A stretch of 64,000 nucleotides of DNA from Robertkochia sediminum (GTDB taxonomy: Bacteria > Bacteroidota > Bacteroidia > Flavobacteriales > Flavobacteriaceae), in contig NZ_JADMKT010000075.1 of NCBI RefSeq assembly GCF_016786255.1, forward strand, positions 108,840 to 172,839, in the 5' to 3' direction. Both the position numbers and the translations under genes were made by a program. Position 1 is the stretch's first letter; every line of letters starts with the position of its first letter. The notes under the pieces are model-generated. The model saw only the letters and a program-made list of their open reading frames with translations, did not search any database and was not told the origin of the DNA. Of the stretch, positions 53,659 through 62,700 are shown piece after piece.

Positions 53659-55833
53659 TTATTTATCTCCGAGGTGCTCATCGATAAAACGGGTCATTTT
53701 GGTGTAGAGCTGTAGCCTCGTATTACCACCGTAGATCCCGTGATTCTTATCGGGATAGATCGCCCAGTCGAACTGTTTATTGGCCTGTACCAGGGCTTCC
53801 ACCATTCTCATGGTGTTCTGCACGTGTACATTATCATCGGCAGTACCGTGCACAAGAAGGAAATCCCCCTCTAACTGATCTACAAAGTTGATCGGCGAAT
53901 TATCGTCGTAACCCGAAGCATTCTCCTGCGGCGTACGCATATAGCGCTCGGTATAAACAGTATCGTAGAATCTCCAGCTGGTAACAGGAGCAACAGCAAT
54001 GGCCATACTGAATACATCATTCCCTTTGAACAGGGCGTTAGAACTCATAAAGCCACCATAGCTCCACCCCCAGATACCCATGCGTTCTGCATCTATGTAT
54101 GGGAGCGCTCCGAGTTTTCTCGCAGCTTCGATCTGATCTTCCACCTCGTATTTCCCGAGCTCCCGGTAGGTCACTTTCTTAAAGTCAGCACCTTTGAATC
54201 CGGTACCACGCCCATCAACACAGGCAACGACATAGCCTTTTTGGGCCAGCATATGGTACCAATAGTCATTAGCACTGTTCCAGCGGTTGGCCACCGATTG
54301 GGATCCCGGACCGGAGTACTGATACATGAGCAGCGGATATTGCTTAGAAGGGTCGAAATCGGCCGGCTTGATCATCCACATGTTCAATTCGTTTCCATTC
54401 ACCTCGAGGGTCGAAAACTCCTTTTCAGACATATCGTAATTAGCCAGGGCTTTCTTGAGCTGGTCGTTATTTACGATCTCCTTGATCACCTCCCCATTCT
54501 TAGCGTCGTTAAGCGTGTAGCGGTAAGGGGTATCCGCACTGGAGAAGGTATTGATGTAATAGGTGAAATCGGCACTGAAGGTCGCATTATGGGTTCCCTC
54601 TTCTGCAGAAAGTCGCTTTTTACCTTTACCGTTGAGCTTCACACTGTAGATATCGCGGTTCACAGAACCGTTCTCTACAGACTGATAATAGATGCGTTTT
54701 GATTTCGGATCGTAGCCGTAATACGCAGTGACTTCCCAGGGTCCCTGAGTTACCTGCTTTTTAAGTTTACCGTTCTTATCATAATGATAAATGTGGTTAT
54801 AACCATCTGCCTCACTGGTCCAGATAAAACTATTGTCTTCGAGGAAGGTCAGGTTATCGGTAATATCGACATAAGCCTTATCGGTTTCATGAAGCACAAG
54901 GTCAAGCTTACCGGCATCACTGTTGTACAAATACAGTTTCAGGTCGTTCTGATGCCTGTTGAGCACTTGTACGCTTAGCACATCGGCATCCGGTGTCCAT
55001 TGAATGCGCGGAATGTAATAGGCATCACCAAGATCGATCTGCTTTGTAGCTCCTGAAGACAGGGCATACACATGAAGGCTTACTTCCGAATTCTTTTCTC
55101 CGGCCTTAGGGTATTTGAATACCGATTGCCCCGGATACAGGCTTTGCCCGAAAACATCCATAGAGAACTCGGGCACTTCGGTTTCATCAAAGCGAATGAA
55201 CGCTATCTCCGAACCATCGGCACTCCATTCAAAGGCGCGCACAAAGGCAAATTCTTCTTCGTATACCCAATCGGTGATCCCGTTGATAATGGCATTCTTT
55301 TCACCATCGTTGGTTACCTGGGTAGTCTCACCACCGGTGAGATCTTTAACGTAGATGTTGTTCTCATAAACATAGGCTACCTTATCGCCGGCTGGAGAAA
55401 ATGCAGGCTCCTGGATCAGGTGCTCTGAAACCAGGGTAAGACTTTTATCGGCAGTATCGTAAACAAAATATTTTCCCAGGGTCGAGTGGCGGTAGATAGG
55501 CTGCACATCGGTAGCAAGGAGTAATTTAGACTCGTCACCGCTAAAAGTATAGGAAGTAAAATAATCAATAGCATCAAGATCGGCAGACGACACCACGGTA
55601 GCCACCTTTTCGAGGGTAGCGTAATCGTACTTATCGACATTACTGCTACGGGTGCTGCGGTCGAAATTAAGTACTGTATACTGCTTTCCGTTATCCATGG
55701 AGTGGAGGGCATCCATTCCCTCGGTGCGGAAAGCACCTCCCCATATTTCTTCTAGTGAAAATTTTTGATCCTGAGCAAAGACAAGGGTCGACAGCCCTAA
55801 AAATACGAATAAGGTTAAGCTCAATTTTTTCAT
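53659..55833 (-). CDS. Dipeptidyl peptidase IV (S9B)
   Basis: 724 residues with a signal peptide (ending LVFAQDQ). The beta-propeller includes the DPP IV glutamate motif in ITDWVYEEEFAFVRAFEW, which binds the substrate N-terminus. The alpha/beta hydrolase domain has the nucleophile motif GIWGWSYGGFMSS, the Asp in VHGTADDNVH and the His in DKNHGIYGG. It releases Xaa-Pro or Xaa-Ala dipeptides in the periplasm, matching the two POT importers downstream. Confidence 0.94.
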   Translation of the reverse strand: MKKLSLTLFVFLGLSTLVFAQDQKFSLEEIWGGAFRTEGMDALHSMDNGKQYTVLNFDRSTRSSNVDKYDYATLEKVATVVSSADLDAIDYFTSYTFSGDESKLLLATDVQPIYRHSTLGKYFVYDTADKSLTLVSEHLIQEPAFSPAGDKVAYVYENNIYVKDLTGGETTQVTNDGEKNAIINGITDWVYEEEFAFVRAFEWSADGSEIAFIRFDETEVPEFSMDVFGQSLYPGQSVFKYPKAGEKNSEVSLHVYALSSGATKQIDLGDAYYIPRIQWTPDADVLSVQVLNRHQNDLKLYLYNSDAGKLDLVLHETDKAYVDITDNLTFLEDNSFIWTSEADGYNHIYHYDKNGKLKKQVTQGPWEVTAYYGYDPKSKRIYYQSVENGSVNRDIYSVKLNGKGKKRLSAEEGTHNATFSADFTYYINTFSSADTPYRYTLNDAKNGEVIKEIVNNDQLKKALANYDMSEKEFSTLEVNGNELNMWMIKPADFDPSKQYPLLMYQYSGPGSQSVANRWNSANDYWYHMLAQKGYVVACVDGRGTGFKGADFKKVTYRELGKYEVEDQIEAARKLGALPYIDAERMGIWGWSYGGFMSSNALFKGNDVFSMAIAVAPVTSWRFYDTVYTERYMRTPQENASGYDDNSPINFVDQLEGDFLLVHGTADDNVHVQNTMRMVEALVQANKQFDWAIYPDKNHGIYGGNTRLQLYTKMTRFIDEHLGDK

Positions 55834-55866
55834 TAAACAGATTTTAAATGAAGCGGCCCAAGTTTA

Positions 55867-55874
55867 CAAAAATA
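55867..55874 (-). promoter_or_regulatory. -7 promoter element of the DPP IV gene
   Basis: TATTTTTG on the minus strand fits TAnnTTTG, 34 bp before the start codon. A -33 match is unclear. Confidence 0.4.
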
Positions 55875-55970
55875 TGACCAAAATTTAATGGAATTTCTGT
55901 TAAACCTTGGGCTCAAAAACCTCTAAAATACACAAATATTGCAGGATGACAACCGACCCGGGTTAATTAT

Positions 55971-55978
55971 TATCTTTG
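55971..55978 (+). promoter_or_regulatory. -7 promoter element of the HMG-CoA reductase operon
   Basis: TATCTTTG, identical to the -7 element of miaB, 26 bp before the ATG at 56005. No TTTG at the usual -33 distance. Confidence 0.45.
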
Positions 55979-56004
55979 CTTAAAATATCAGATCACCAAC
56001 GAAC

Positions 56005-57330
56005 ATGAGTAAACCCGTAAAAGGATTTTCAAAACTCACCAAGGAGGAAAAGATCTCCTGGTTATCCGAACACTATTTCAACGATAAAGAAAAAGGAATT
56101 GACGTTCTCAAGAAGTACTGGAACAAGGACGAGCGCCTGCAGCAGTTACACGATGAATTCATCGAGAACACCATCTCCAACTATTACCTGCCTTTAGGTA
56201 TTGCCCCCAACTTCCTGATCAACGACAAACTCTACACCATCCCAATGGCCATCGAAGAAAGCTCTGTGGTGGCTGCCGCCAGCCGGGCTGCGAAATTCTG
56301 GATGGATCGCGGCGGATTTAAGACCGAGGTGATCGCTACCGAAAAGATCGGACAGGTACATTTTCGCTATGAGGGTGATCCTGAAAAACTACAACAGTTC
56401 TTCACCAAGATAAAACCGGCACTTTTTGCTTCTCTGGAAGACCTCACAGCTAATATGCGTAAACGAGGGGGCGGGATCACCGGGATCTCCCTGGTCGATA
56501 AGACCGACGCACTTGACTATTACTACCAACTGCACTGCACCTTTGAAACGCTTGATGCCATGGGTGCCAACTTCATAAACTCCTGCCTGGAGCGCTTGGC
56601 CGATGTCCTGCAGAAGGAAGCCGACAACCACCGTGATTTTAACGACACCGAGAGAGATATCGAGGTGGTCATGAGCATACTCTCCAATTACGTTCCCAAC
56701 TGTCGCGTTCGCGCCGAGGTAAGATGCCCGATAAGCAGTCTGAACGAAGATCCGGAACTCACTCCTGCCAGCTTTGCTAAAAAGTTCGTGCAGGCCGTTA
56801 AGATCGCCCAGGTGGAACCCTATCGCGCCGTAACCCACAACAAGGGGATCATGAACGGTATCGACGCCGTAGTTCTCGCCACAGGAAACGACTTCAGGGC
56901 TGTAGAAGCAGGCATTCACGCCTACGCAGCCCGCGACGGACAATACCGCAGTCTGAGCCACGCTGAGATCGATGGTGACGACTTCGTGTTTAGCCTGGAG
57001 ATCCCCCTGGCACTGGGTACCGTTGGCGGACTCACCAACCTGCACCCCCTGGTAAAACTGTCTTTGGAGATACTCGATTTCCCAAAGGCCACCGAACTCA
57101 TGCAGATCGTAGCAGTAGCGGGACTCGCCCAGAACTTCGCTGCAGTACGTTCCCTCGTTACCACCGGAATACAGAAAGGACATATGAAAATGCACCTGCT
57201 CAATATTCTCAATCAGCTGGAAGCTACCCCCGAAGAAAAGGAACACTTCACCTCCCTTTTCCAGGACAAGGTGGTTACCCACAGAGACGTGACCCAGGCA
57301 GTTGAAGACTACAGAAAAAACAAGGCCTGA
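56005..57330 (+). CDS. Hydroxymethylglutaryl-CoA reductase, class II
   Basis: 441 residues. It has YYLPLGIAPNFLIND, AIEESSVVAAASRAAKFW (active-site Glu), DAMGANFINSCLE, a Lys/Asp region around GIMNGIDAVVLATGNDFRA, GTVGGLTNLHPLVK, and the C-terminal catalytic His in GIQKGHMKMHL. This is the bacterial class II type; in Bacteroidota it supplies mevalonate for isoprenoids. The stop and the next start share one base (TGATG), coupling it to the GHMP kinase. Confidence 0.93.
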   Translation: MSKPVKGFSKLTKEEKISWLSEHYFNDKEKGIDVLKKYWNKDERLQQLHDEFIENTISNYYLPLGIAPNFLINDKLYTIPMAIEESSVVAAASRAAKFWMDRGGFKTEVIATEKIGQVHFRYEGDPEKLQQFFTKIKPALFASLEDLTANMRKRGGGITGISLVDKTDALDYYYQLHCTFETLDAMGANFINSCLERLADVLQKEADNHRDFNDTERDIEVVMSILSNYVPNCRVRAEVRCPISSLNEDPELTPASFAKKFVQAVKIAQVEPYRAVTHNKGIMNGIDAVVLATGNDFRAVEAGIHAYAARDGQYRSLSHAEIDGDDFVFSLEIPLALGTVGGLTNLHPLVKLSLEILDFPKATELMQIVAVAGLAQNFAAVRSLVTTGIQKGHMKMHLLNILNQLEATPEEKEHFTSLFQDKVVTHRDVTQAVEDYRKNKA

Positions 57331-58286
57331 TGCAAAACAATGCCACCCGGTACTACAGCCACGGCAAACTTTTACTATCCGGAGAATACCTTATTCTGGA
57401 TGGCGCAACCGGCCTGGCCCTGCCCACGAAGGCCGGACAGCACCTGGAAGCAATCCCTAATTCCGACCGGGTATTCCGCTTTACAAGCACGAACGAAAAA
57501 GGCGATACATGGTTCAGAGCCTCTATTTCCCCTCAAAGGATCCTGGAAGGGGTTGAGAGCGGCCAAAACAAGTATTCGGAGGCCATCGAAGACACCACAG
57601 ATACCGGTGTAGCCAAAACCCTTGTAAAAATGCTTATGGCCATTTGCGAAGTACAACCGGGTCTTTTTGATAAAGCTCCAGGCCTGGACCTTAACTCCCA
57701 CCTCGAATTCCCGAGAGACTGGGGATTGGGTTCCAGCTCTACCTTTATCAACAACCTGGCGCAATGGAGCCAAACAGACCCGTACGCCATTCTCAAAAAG
57801 AGCCTTGGAGGCAGCGGGTACGATATTGCCTGCGCAGCCTCAGAAACACCTCTTACCTATCGCCTGAACAAGGGAGTACCGGTGATCACAGAGGCCATCT
57901 TCGACAAGCCATTCAAGGACCAATTGTACTTTATTCACCTGAATAAAAAGCAAAACAGCAGGCAGGGTATCGCCAGCTACCGCGCCTTGGCACAACGCCC
58001 GGAAAAAGCGATCGCAGAGGCAAGCGAGATCACCAAGGCTATGCTCAGCTCTGAAGACCTCGCAGCCTTCGGAGAGCTTCTCGACAGGCACGAGACCCTT
58101 ATCGGAAAACTACTGGATATCAAAACGGTTAAAGAAGAGCACTTCCCCGACTTTGAAGGACACCTCAAAAGCCTTGGCGCCTGGGGTGGCGACTTTATCA
58201 TGGCCGCAACAGAAAAAGACCCTTCGTCCTACTTTAAAGACAGGGGTTATCATACCATTGTTCCTTACCGCGACATGATACTTTAA
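57330..58286 (+). CDS. GYDIA-family GHMP kinase (mevalonate-pathway kinase-like)
   Basis: 318 residues. N-terminal YYSHGKLLLSGEYLILDGA, the ATP motif FPRDWGLGSSSTFINNL, and the characteristic LGGSGYDIACA for which the family is named. It is related to mevalonate and phosphomevalonate kinases; the exact substrate is not certain. Translational coupling to HMG-CoA reductase strongly suggests a mevalonate-pathway role (inference). A bidirectional terminator follows. Confidence 0.85.
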   Translation: MQNNATRYYSHGKLLLSGEYLILDGATGLALPTKAGQHLEAIPNSDRVFRFTSTNEKGDTWFRASISPQRILEGVESGQNKYSEAIEDTTDTGVAKTLVKMLMAICEVQPGLFDKAPGLDLNSHLEFPRDWGLGSSSTFINNLAQWSQTDPYAILKKSLGGSGYDIACAASETPLTYRLNKGVPVITEAIFDKPFKDQLYFIHLNKKQNSRQGIASYRALAQRPEKAIAEASEITKAMLSSEDLAAFGELLDRHETLIGKLLDIKTVKEEHFPDFEGHLKSLGAWGGDFIMAATEKDPSSYFKDRGYHTIVPYRDMIL

Positions 58287-58302
58287 CCCAAAGATCAAGA
58301 CA

Positions 58303-58334
58303 TAAAAAAAGGCCTCCGTTTGGAGGCCTTTTTT
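58303..58334. terminator. Bidirectional terminator between GHMP kinase and foldase genes
   Basis: Stem AAAAGGCCTCC / GGAGGCCTTTT (58307-58317 and 58322-58332), loop GTTT, flanked by A-run and T-run. It serves the two converging genes. Confidence 0.93.
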
Positions 58335-58354
58335 AGTATCGTATCATATACTTC

Positions 58355-60460
58355 TTAGTACATGGTAGGTCTTTCATCAACGATTTCCGCCTGATCTTTC
58401 AATGCATTGTAAACAGCAGAGAACACACGGTTTCGGTTAAGCGTTTTCTGTGTATTGGCGTAAGTCGTGTAGTTATCAAGAGAAGGAGCAATAGCCTTCT
58501 TAACCACTTCGATCTTGAATACTCCGTTGTCTCCCTGGATAAGGTCAGACACCTGTCCTTCGCTCATACCTAAAGCGGTTCCAACTACCATTGGCTCACG
58601 ACCGGCTCCGATAATGGTAGGGTTCTTCATGTTCAATCCGCTGGCATTCTTAACAGCCACTCCGTATTGCGAAGCGATATCGGCCATAGCCTTTCCTGCG
58701 TTAGCCTCCATGATCATAGCCGCTTTTTTCTCTTTGATGATAAACGGAAGCACTCTGGCTTTTACATCTTGCGCCTTGGCAAGACCTGCTTTGCGCTTCG
58801 CAGTAAGTTGTGCCACAACATATCCGTTAGGTGTATCGAAACGTTTGATATCACCAAGATCAGTATCGGAATTAAATGCCCACTGAACCATAGCGCGTTG
58901 ATTTCCTACACCGGGAATGTTCTCGTCCATAGCCTCCAGTCTGTTCACAGGACGAACAACATATTCTGAGGTCTTAGCCACTTCAGCGAAGTCACCTTCA
59001 CCTGCAGCCATTTCAAACTTGGTCGTTTCAGTGAACACATCGGCGATGGTTTTCTCTGAAGCCTCGATCTTTCTGGCGATGGTAGCCAATTGAACCGCAT
59101 CGTACTTATCATCTACTTTGATCACGTGGTATCCGAAGTCGGTTTCTACAACTCCTACAGATCCGATAGCGTTATCAAAGATATAGTCGTTAAATGGCTG
59201 AACCATTTGACCGGGAGTAATATTATCGTAAGTACCTCCTCTGGTAGCAGAACCCGGATCTTCAGAATGCTCTAAAGCAAGAGCAGCGAATTTCGAAGGA
59301 TCGTTCTTCACCTGGGCAAGAAGCTCATCGGCCTTAGCCTTAGCCGCTTCTTTGGTACGCGCTTCCTTAGCTTGAGCCTGAGCCCCGTCATAAGCGATAA
59401 GGATGTGGCTTGCTTTAACAGCTCCGCCGGCCTTCTTATCCATCATACGAGTGATCTTGAAGTATCCGGCATCCTCGTAAGGTCCGTATACAGCTCCCTC
59501 TTCAAGGTTGAAAAGTTCTTCGGCCGCAACGGCAGGAAGATCTTTCTTTGCAACATAAGTACTGTCGAAATTCACATCAGAGTATTCGTTAACGAATGCT
59601 GCAACATCTGCAACCTCACCGAATCCGTCAAGCACTTCTTTGGCACCAATAGCCTCATTGTAAACTTCTCTTGAAGAAAGAAGACCTGTAAGCTCTGCTT
59701 TAATAGCAGCGATATCTTCTTCTGAAGCCTGCTCAGAAAAATATACATAACGAAGACTTCTTGAGGCCTCCTGAGTAAATTCTTCTTTACGCCCATTGAT
59801 ATAGTCGGTGATCTCTCCTTCAGTAACAGAGATCAGACTGTCTGCGATGGCAGTGTAAGGTACGCTAACATACTTTACGTCTACCTTATCGTTCTCGATA
59901 TGATAGTTAAGCTCTCCTTCTTTAAGCGTGCTTCCCACACCGGCCTTCACCAGGTTGAAATAGCTCGCTTCTTCAGCAGAACGAATAAGCGCATCTTCCT
60001 GAGCTTGCCACTGCTGGTAAGCTCCCGGGTTATTCGTTTTTAACTGATAGATAAAATCAACGAATTTCTGCTCGTCAAATACTCCGGCTTCGTTCTGAAA
60101 GTTCGGATCGTTAACAAAGGCAGGGTTCGACTTGATCACTTCGAGGATCTGGTCTTTCTCGATGGTAATACCCAACTCATCAAATTCCTGTGTAAGGATC
60201 ATGTTACGTACCTCCTGGTTCCAAACCTGGTTTACCACCTGTACCGTAGTTGCTCCACCCCCAAAGCGACGGGAAGCATTCTCTACCTTAAGTGCGAAAT
60301 CAGTTCTTGAAATCGGTTCTCCGTTAACTTCTCCTACTACAGACTTTCCAGCTCCTGTATCATTGGTAAAAACTCCGGAAATAACAAATGCAAACAGCGC
60401 GAGCCCAATTACCAAAATCAGGAAAAGGGAACGGCTTCTTATTTTCTCTAGAATAGCCAT
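58355..60460 (-). CDS. PpiD/SurA-like peptidyl-prolyl isomerase, membrane anchored
   Basis: 701 residues. An N-terminal membrane helix (SLFLILVIGLALFAFVISGVF) is followed by a SurA-N-like chaperone domain and a parvulin domain (ASHILIAYDGAQ, ALEHSEDPGSATRGGTYDNI, FGYHVIKVDD), then a second degenerate parvulin-like region. This is the PpiD architecture for outer membrane and secreted protein folding. Upstream sequence has TTTG and TATTTTCG (60492-60499) spaced as a possible promoter. It follows the CNNM-type gene by 89 bp. Confidence 0.88.
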   Translation of the reverse strand: MAILEKIRSRSLFLILVIGLALFAFVISGVFTNDTGAGKSVVGEVNGEPISRTDFALKVENASRRFGGGATTVQVVNQVWNQEVRNMILTQEFDELGITIEKDQILEVIKSNPAFVNDPNFQNEAGVFDEQKFVDFIYQLKTNNPGAYQQWQAQEDALIRSAEEASYFNLVKAGVGSTLKEGELNYHIENDKVDVKYVSVPYTAIADSLISVTEGEITDYINGRKEEFTQEASRSLRYVYFSEQASEEDIAAIKAELTGLLSSREVYNEAIGAKEVLDGFGEVADVAAFVNEYSDVNFDSTYVAKKDLPAVAAEELFNLEEGAVYGPYEDAGYFKITRMMDKKAGGAVKASHILIAYDGAQAQAKEARTKEAAKAKADELLAQVKNDPSKFAALALEHSEDPGSATRGGTYDNITPGQMVQPFNDYIFDNAIGSVGVVETDFGYHVIKVDDKYDAVQLATIARKIEASEKTIADVFTETTKFEMAAGEGDFAEVAKTSEYVVRPVNRLEAMDENIPGVGNQRAMVQWAFNSDTDLGDIKRFDTPNGYVVAQLTAKRKAGLAKAQDVKARVLPFIIKEKKAAMIMEANAGKAMADIASQYGVAVKNASGLNMKNPTIIGAGREPMVVGTALGMSEGQVSDLIQGDNGVFKIEVVKKAIAPSLDNYTTYANTQKTLNRNRVFSAVYNALKDQAEIVDERPTMY

Positions 60461-60549
60461 CTATCAATCAAATTTATCAAATTAGTGGAGGCGAAAATAC
60501 CATTTTTTTACAATAAACAAAACCCGTAAATCCAATATTTACACCCTTT

Positions 60550-61824
60550 TTACAAGTCTTCCAGGACTTTGAGATGAAGGATCTCGATCTTGGTATTCGA
60601 CACTTCGAGAATGGTGAACTCATAGGTTTCGATACGAAGCACTTCGCCTTTTTCAGGAATGTCTCCTAAGTGACTCACAATGAGACCCCCAAGGGTTTCG
60701 TAGTTCTCACTTTCGGGAAGATCAAGGCGGTATTCTTCGTTAACATGGTCTACCTCAAGGCGGGCAGAAAAGCGGAATTCATTTTCTGAAAGCTGTTCTT
60801 CTTCCAACTCCACACTATCATGCTCGTCTTCGATCTCTCCGAACAACTCTTCGACGATATCTTCAACCGTAATGATCCCGGAAGTCCCCCCGTACTCATC
60901 AAGGACAACAGCAATACTCTTGCGTTTTTTGGTCAGGGATTCCAGCACATCGTTAATGAGCATGGTCTCCGGAACATACTCTACAGGAAGCATAACGCTT
61001 TTAACCGTTTTTGGCTTTTTGAACATCTCGAACGAATGCACATAGCCAATGATATCATCAATGGTATCTTTATAAATAAGCACCTTAGAATAACCGGTTT
61101 CACTAAAGAGGCGGGAAAGGGCCCGCGGACTCTCATGCAATTCTACAGCAGTGATCTCGGTTCGGGGAACCATAACCTCCCTGGCCTTTACCGCGGCAAA
61201 TTCAAGGGCATTCTGAAAGATCTGGATCTCTGTATCCAATTCTTCCTCTTCATCGGCGGCCTCCATTTGCTCGGAGATATAATCACCTAGCTCTACTTTC
61301 GAAAACGCCAGCTGTACCTTATCTCCGGTCGTATTGAGGAGGTATTTAAGGATCATATCAGAGATCCACATCACAAAGGAGGAGATGAGCGAAAATAGCT
61401 TGTAAAAAAAATAGGCTGGCACAGCGAAAACCTTCACCATGTTATTGGCATAGATCTGAAAGAAGACTTTAGGAAGAAACTCTGCAGTGAGAAGAATAAC
61501 CAGGGTAGACACCACGGTTTGCACCAGGATCACCCTGAAAGGAAGGATCACGGCATCTACATATTCCGGGTACCAGATATCAACGATGAGATCTCCCATG
61601 AAGATCCCATACACCACCAGAGCGATATTATTACCCACCAACATGGTAGCAATAAATTTGGACGGCTTTTCCGTTAATCGGGTAAGCACCCCCGCAAGAA
61701 TCCCATCCTGCTTCTTTTCGATCTCGATATGGATCTTATTCGCCGATACATAGGCGATCTCCATGCCCGAAAAAAAAGCAGACAGTAAGAGGGATACCAG
61801 AATGATGATAATACTCAGGGTCAT
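60550..61824 (-). CDS. CNNM/CorC-family membrane protein (hemolysin-family; GldE-like)
   Basis: 424 residues. DUF21 membrane domain (about 1-170) with SAFFSGMEIAYVSANK, then a CBS pair (VMVPRTEITAVEL, YIGYVHSFEMFK-like, VVLDEYGGTSGIITVEDIVEELFGEIEDEHD in parts) and a C-terminal CorC/HlyC domain (ETLGGLIVSHLGDIPEKGEVL). Related proteins export magnesium or cobalt; GldE of gliding bacteria is a relative, but I cannot distinguish these here. It starts 2 nt after the small membrane gene. Confidence 0.87.
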   Translation of the reverse strand: MTLSIIIILVSLLLSAFFSGMEIAYVSANKIHIEIEKKQDGILAGVLTRLTEKPSKFIATMLVGNNIALVVYGIFMGDLIVDIWYPEYVDAVILPFRVILVQTVVSTLVILLTAEFLPKVFFQIYANNMVKVFAVPAYFFYKLFSLISSFVMWISDMILKYLLNTTGDKVQLAFSKVELGDYISEQMEAADEEEELDTEIQIFQNALEFAAVKAREVMVPRTEITAVELHESPRALSRLFSETGYSKVLIYKDTIDDIIGYVHSFEMFKKPKTVKSVMLPVEYVPETMLINDVLESLTKKRKSIAVVLDEYGGTSGIITVEDIVEELFGEIEDEHDSVELEEEQLSENEFRFSARLEVDHVNEEYRLDLPESENYETLGGLIVSHLGDIPEKGEVLRIETYEFTILEVSNTKIEILHLKVLEDL

Positions 61825-61826
61825 AC

Positions 61827-62015
61827 TTATTTCTTGTTCCGCTCCTCGAGTTTTTTACGAAATTTTCTTCGGAAGAAGAACATAAACACAGACACTACTG
61901 CAAACAGAATAAACAGGTAAGCACGGTTGCGGTCTACATTCCATTGCGCAAATACTTCGTAAGCAGAAACTACAGCGATCACCAGGTAGGCGATCTCAAA
62001 GATCTTATATCTCAT
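61827..62015 (-). CDS. Small membrane protein, unknown function
   Basis: 62 residues from ATG 62015 (MRYKIFEIAYLVIAVVSAYEVF); another ATG nine codons earlier is possible. Two hydrophobic helices (about 6-22 and 32-48) and a basic tail (FFRRKFRKKLEERNKK). It precedes the CNNM gene by 2 nt and follows a terminator after lptC. Such proteins occur next to lptC and CNNM genes in flavobacteria as I recall; no function is known. Confidence 0.65.
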   Translation of the reverse strand: MRYKIFEIAYLVIAVVSAYEVFAQWNVDRNRAYLFILFAVVSVFMFFFRRKFRKKLEERNKK

Positions 62016-62087
62016 TATATTATATTCAAGATTACCCTTCAAAAATAAGGAAAAGATAATAGCGTCCTACCCGGAACCCCTATTAAT

Positions 62088-62112
62088 AAAAAAAGCCTCT
62101 CTAAGAGGCTTG
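62088..62112 (-). terminator. Terminator after lptC
   Basis: Stem AGCCTCT / AGAGGCT (62094-62100 and 62104-62110) with a 3-nt loop; on the minus strand it is followed by a T-run. It lies about 30 bp after the lptC stop. Confidence 0.82.
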
Positions 62113-62138
62113 AATTTCAACTGATTTTATGTAGCAGA

Positions 62139-62696
62139 TCATTCCTTTAACACCGCACTTCCTTTTCTTCCGCGAAAACGAAGCTGTGTAAAGTCTTTAT
62201 TGAATCCGATACCCACCCCACTCATATCGTAATCTTCACTCAGGAACTCAAATTCCTTTTCGGTAAAGATCCAGTTATTCACCTGATCGAAATAGAGCTG
62301 CGGAGCTTTCAAATGCTTACCATCGGAGGTGATCACATTCACATCTCCCTGCAGATCGATAAGCTTGGTTTGAGGATAGATCACCCCATAATGTGCGGTA
62401 ACAGTACTGGTATCGCCCCGATCGCCGAAGAAATCGACCCTAAGTCCGTCGGGAAACTCCTGGTACGGAAAATCCTGGTTGGTAAAGTCCTTATACACCT
62501 TACCCTGAACAATAGCTTTCAGCACCAGTGAATCGGTGTAGCGCAATTCAAAATTGGTAGCTTCACCCACGGGGATCTGCTGATATTCTGACATGCGACG
62601 CACCTCTTCGAGGTTGTCCCCGCCACATGAAAAAAACATTGTCACAGCGCAGGCTGTGACAATGTTCAAAAAGATGTATTTCGAGAATACTTTCAT
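62139..62696 (-). CDS. lptC: LPS export periplasmic lipoprotein LptC
   Basis: 185 residues with a lipoprotein signal (IVTACAVTMFFSCGGDN). The LptC/OstA-like beta-jellyroll has YQEFPDGLRVDFFGDRGDTSTVTAHYGVIYPQT and LQGDVNVITSDGKHLKAPQLYFDQVNNWIFTEKEF (in parts), and ends near FRGRKGSAVLKE. It passes LPS from the LptB2FG transporter to the periplasmic bridge. In E. coli LptC is a membrane protein; a lipoprotein form is usual in Bacteroidota. It lies 4 nt after the TPR gene. Confidence 0.88.
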   Translation of the reverse strand: MKVFSKYIFLNIVTACAVTMFFSCGGDNLEEVRRMSEYQQIPVGEATNFELRYTDSLVLKAIVQGKVYKDFTNQDFPYQEFPDGLRVDFFGDRGDTSTVTAHYGVIYPQTKLIDLQGDVNVITSDGKHLKAPQLYFDQVNNWIFTEKEFEFLSEDYDMSGVGIGFNKDFTQLRFRGRKGSAVLKE

Positions 62697-62700
62697 GCTG

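Noticed and set aside
56389-57282. A 297-codon open frame antisense to HMG-CoA reductase
   Set aside because: Shadow of a gene with full catalytic motifs.
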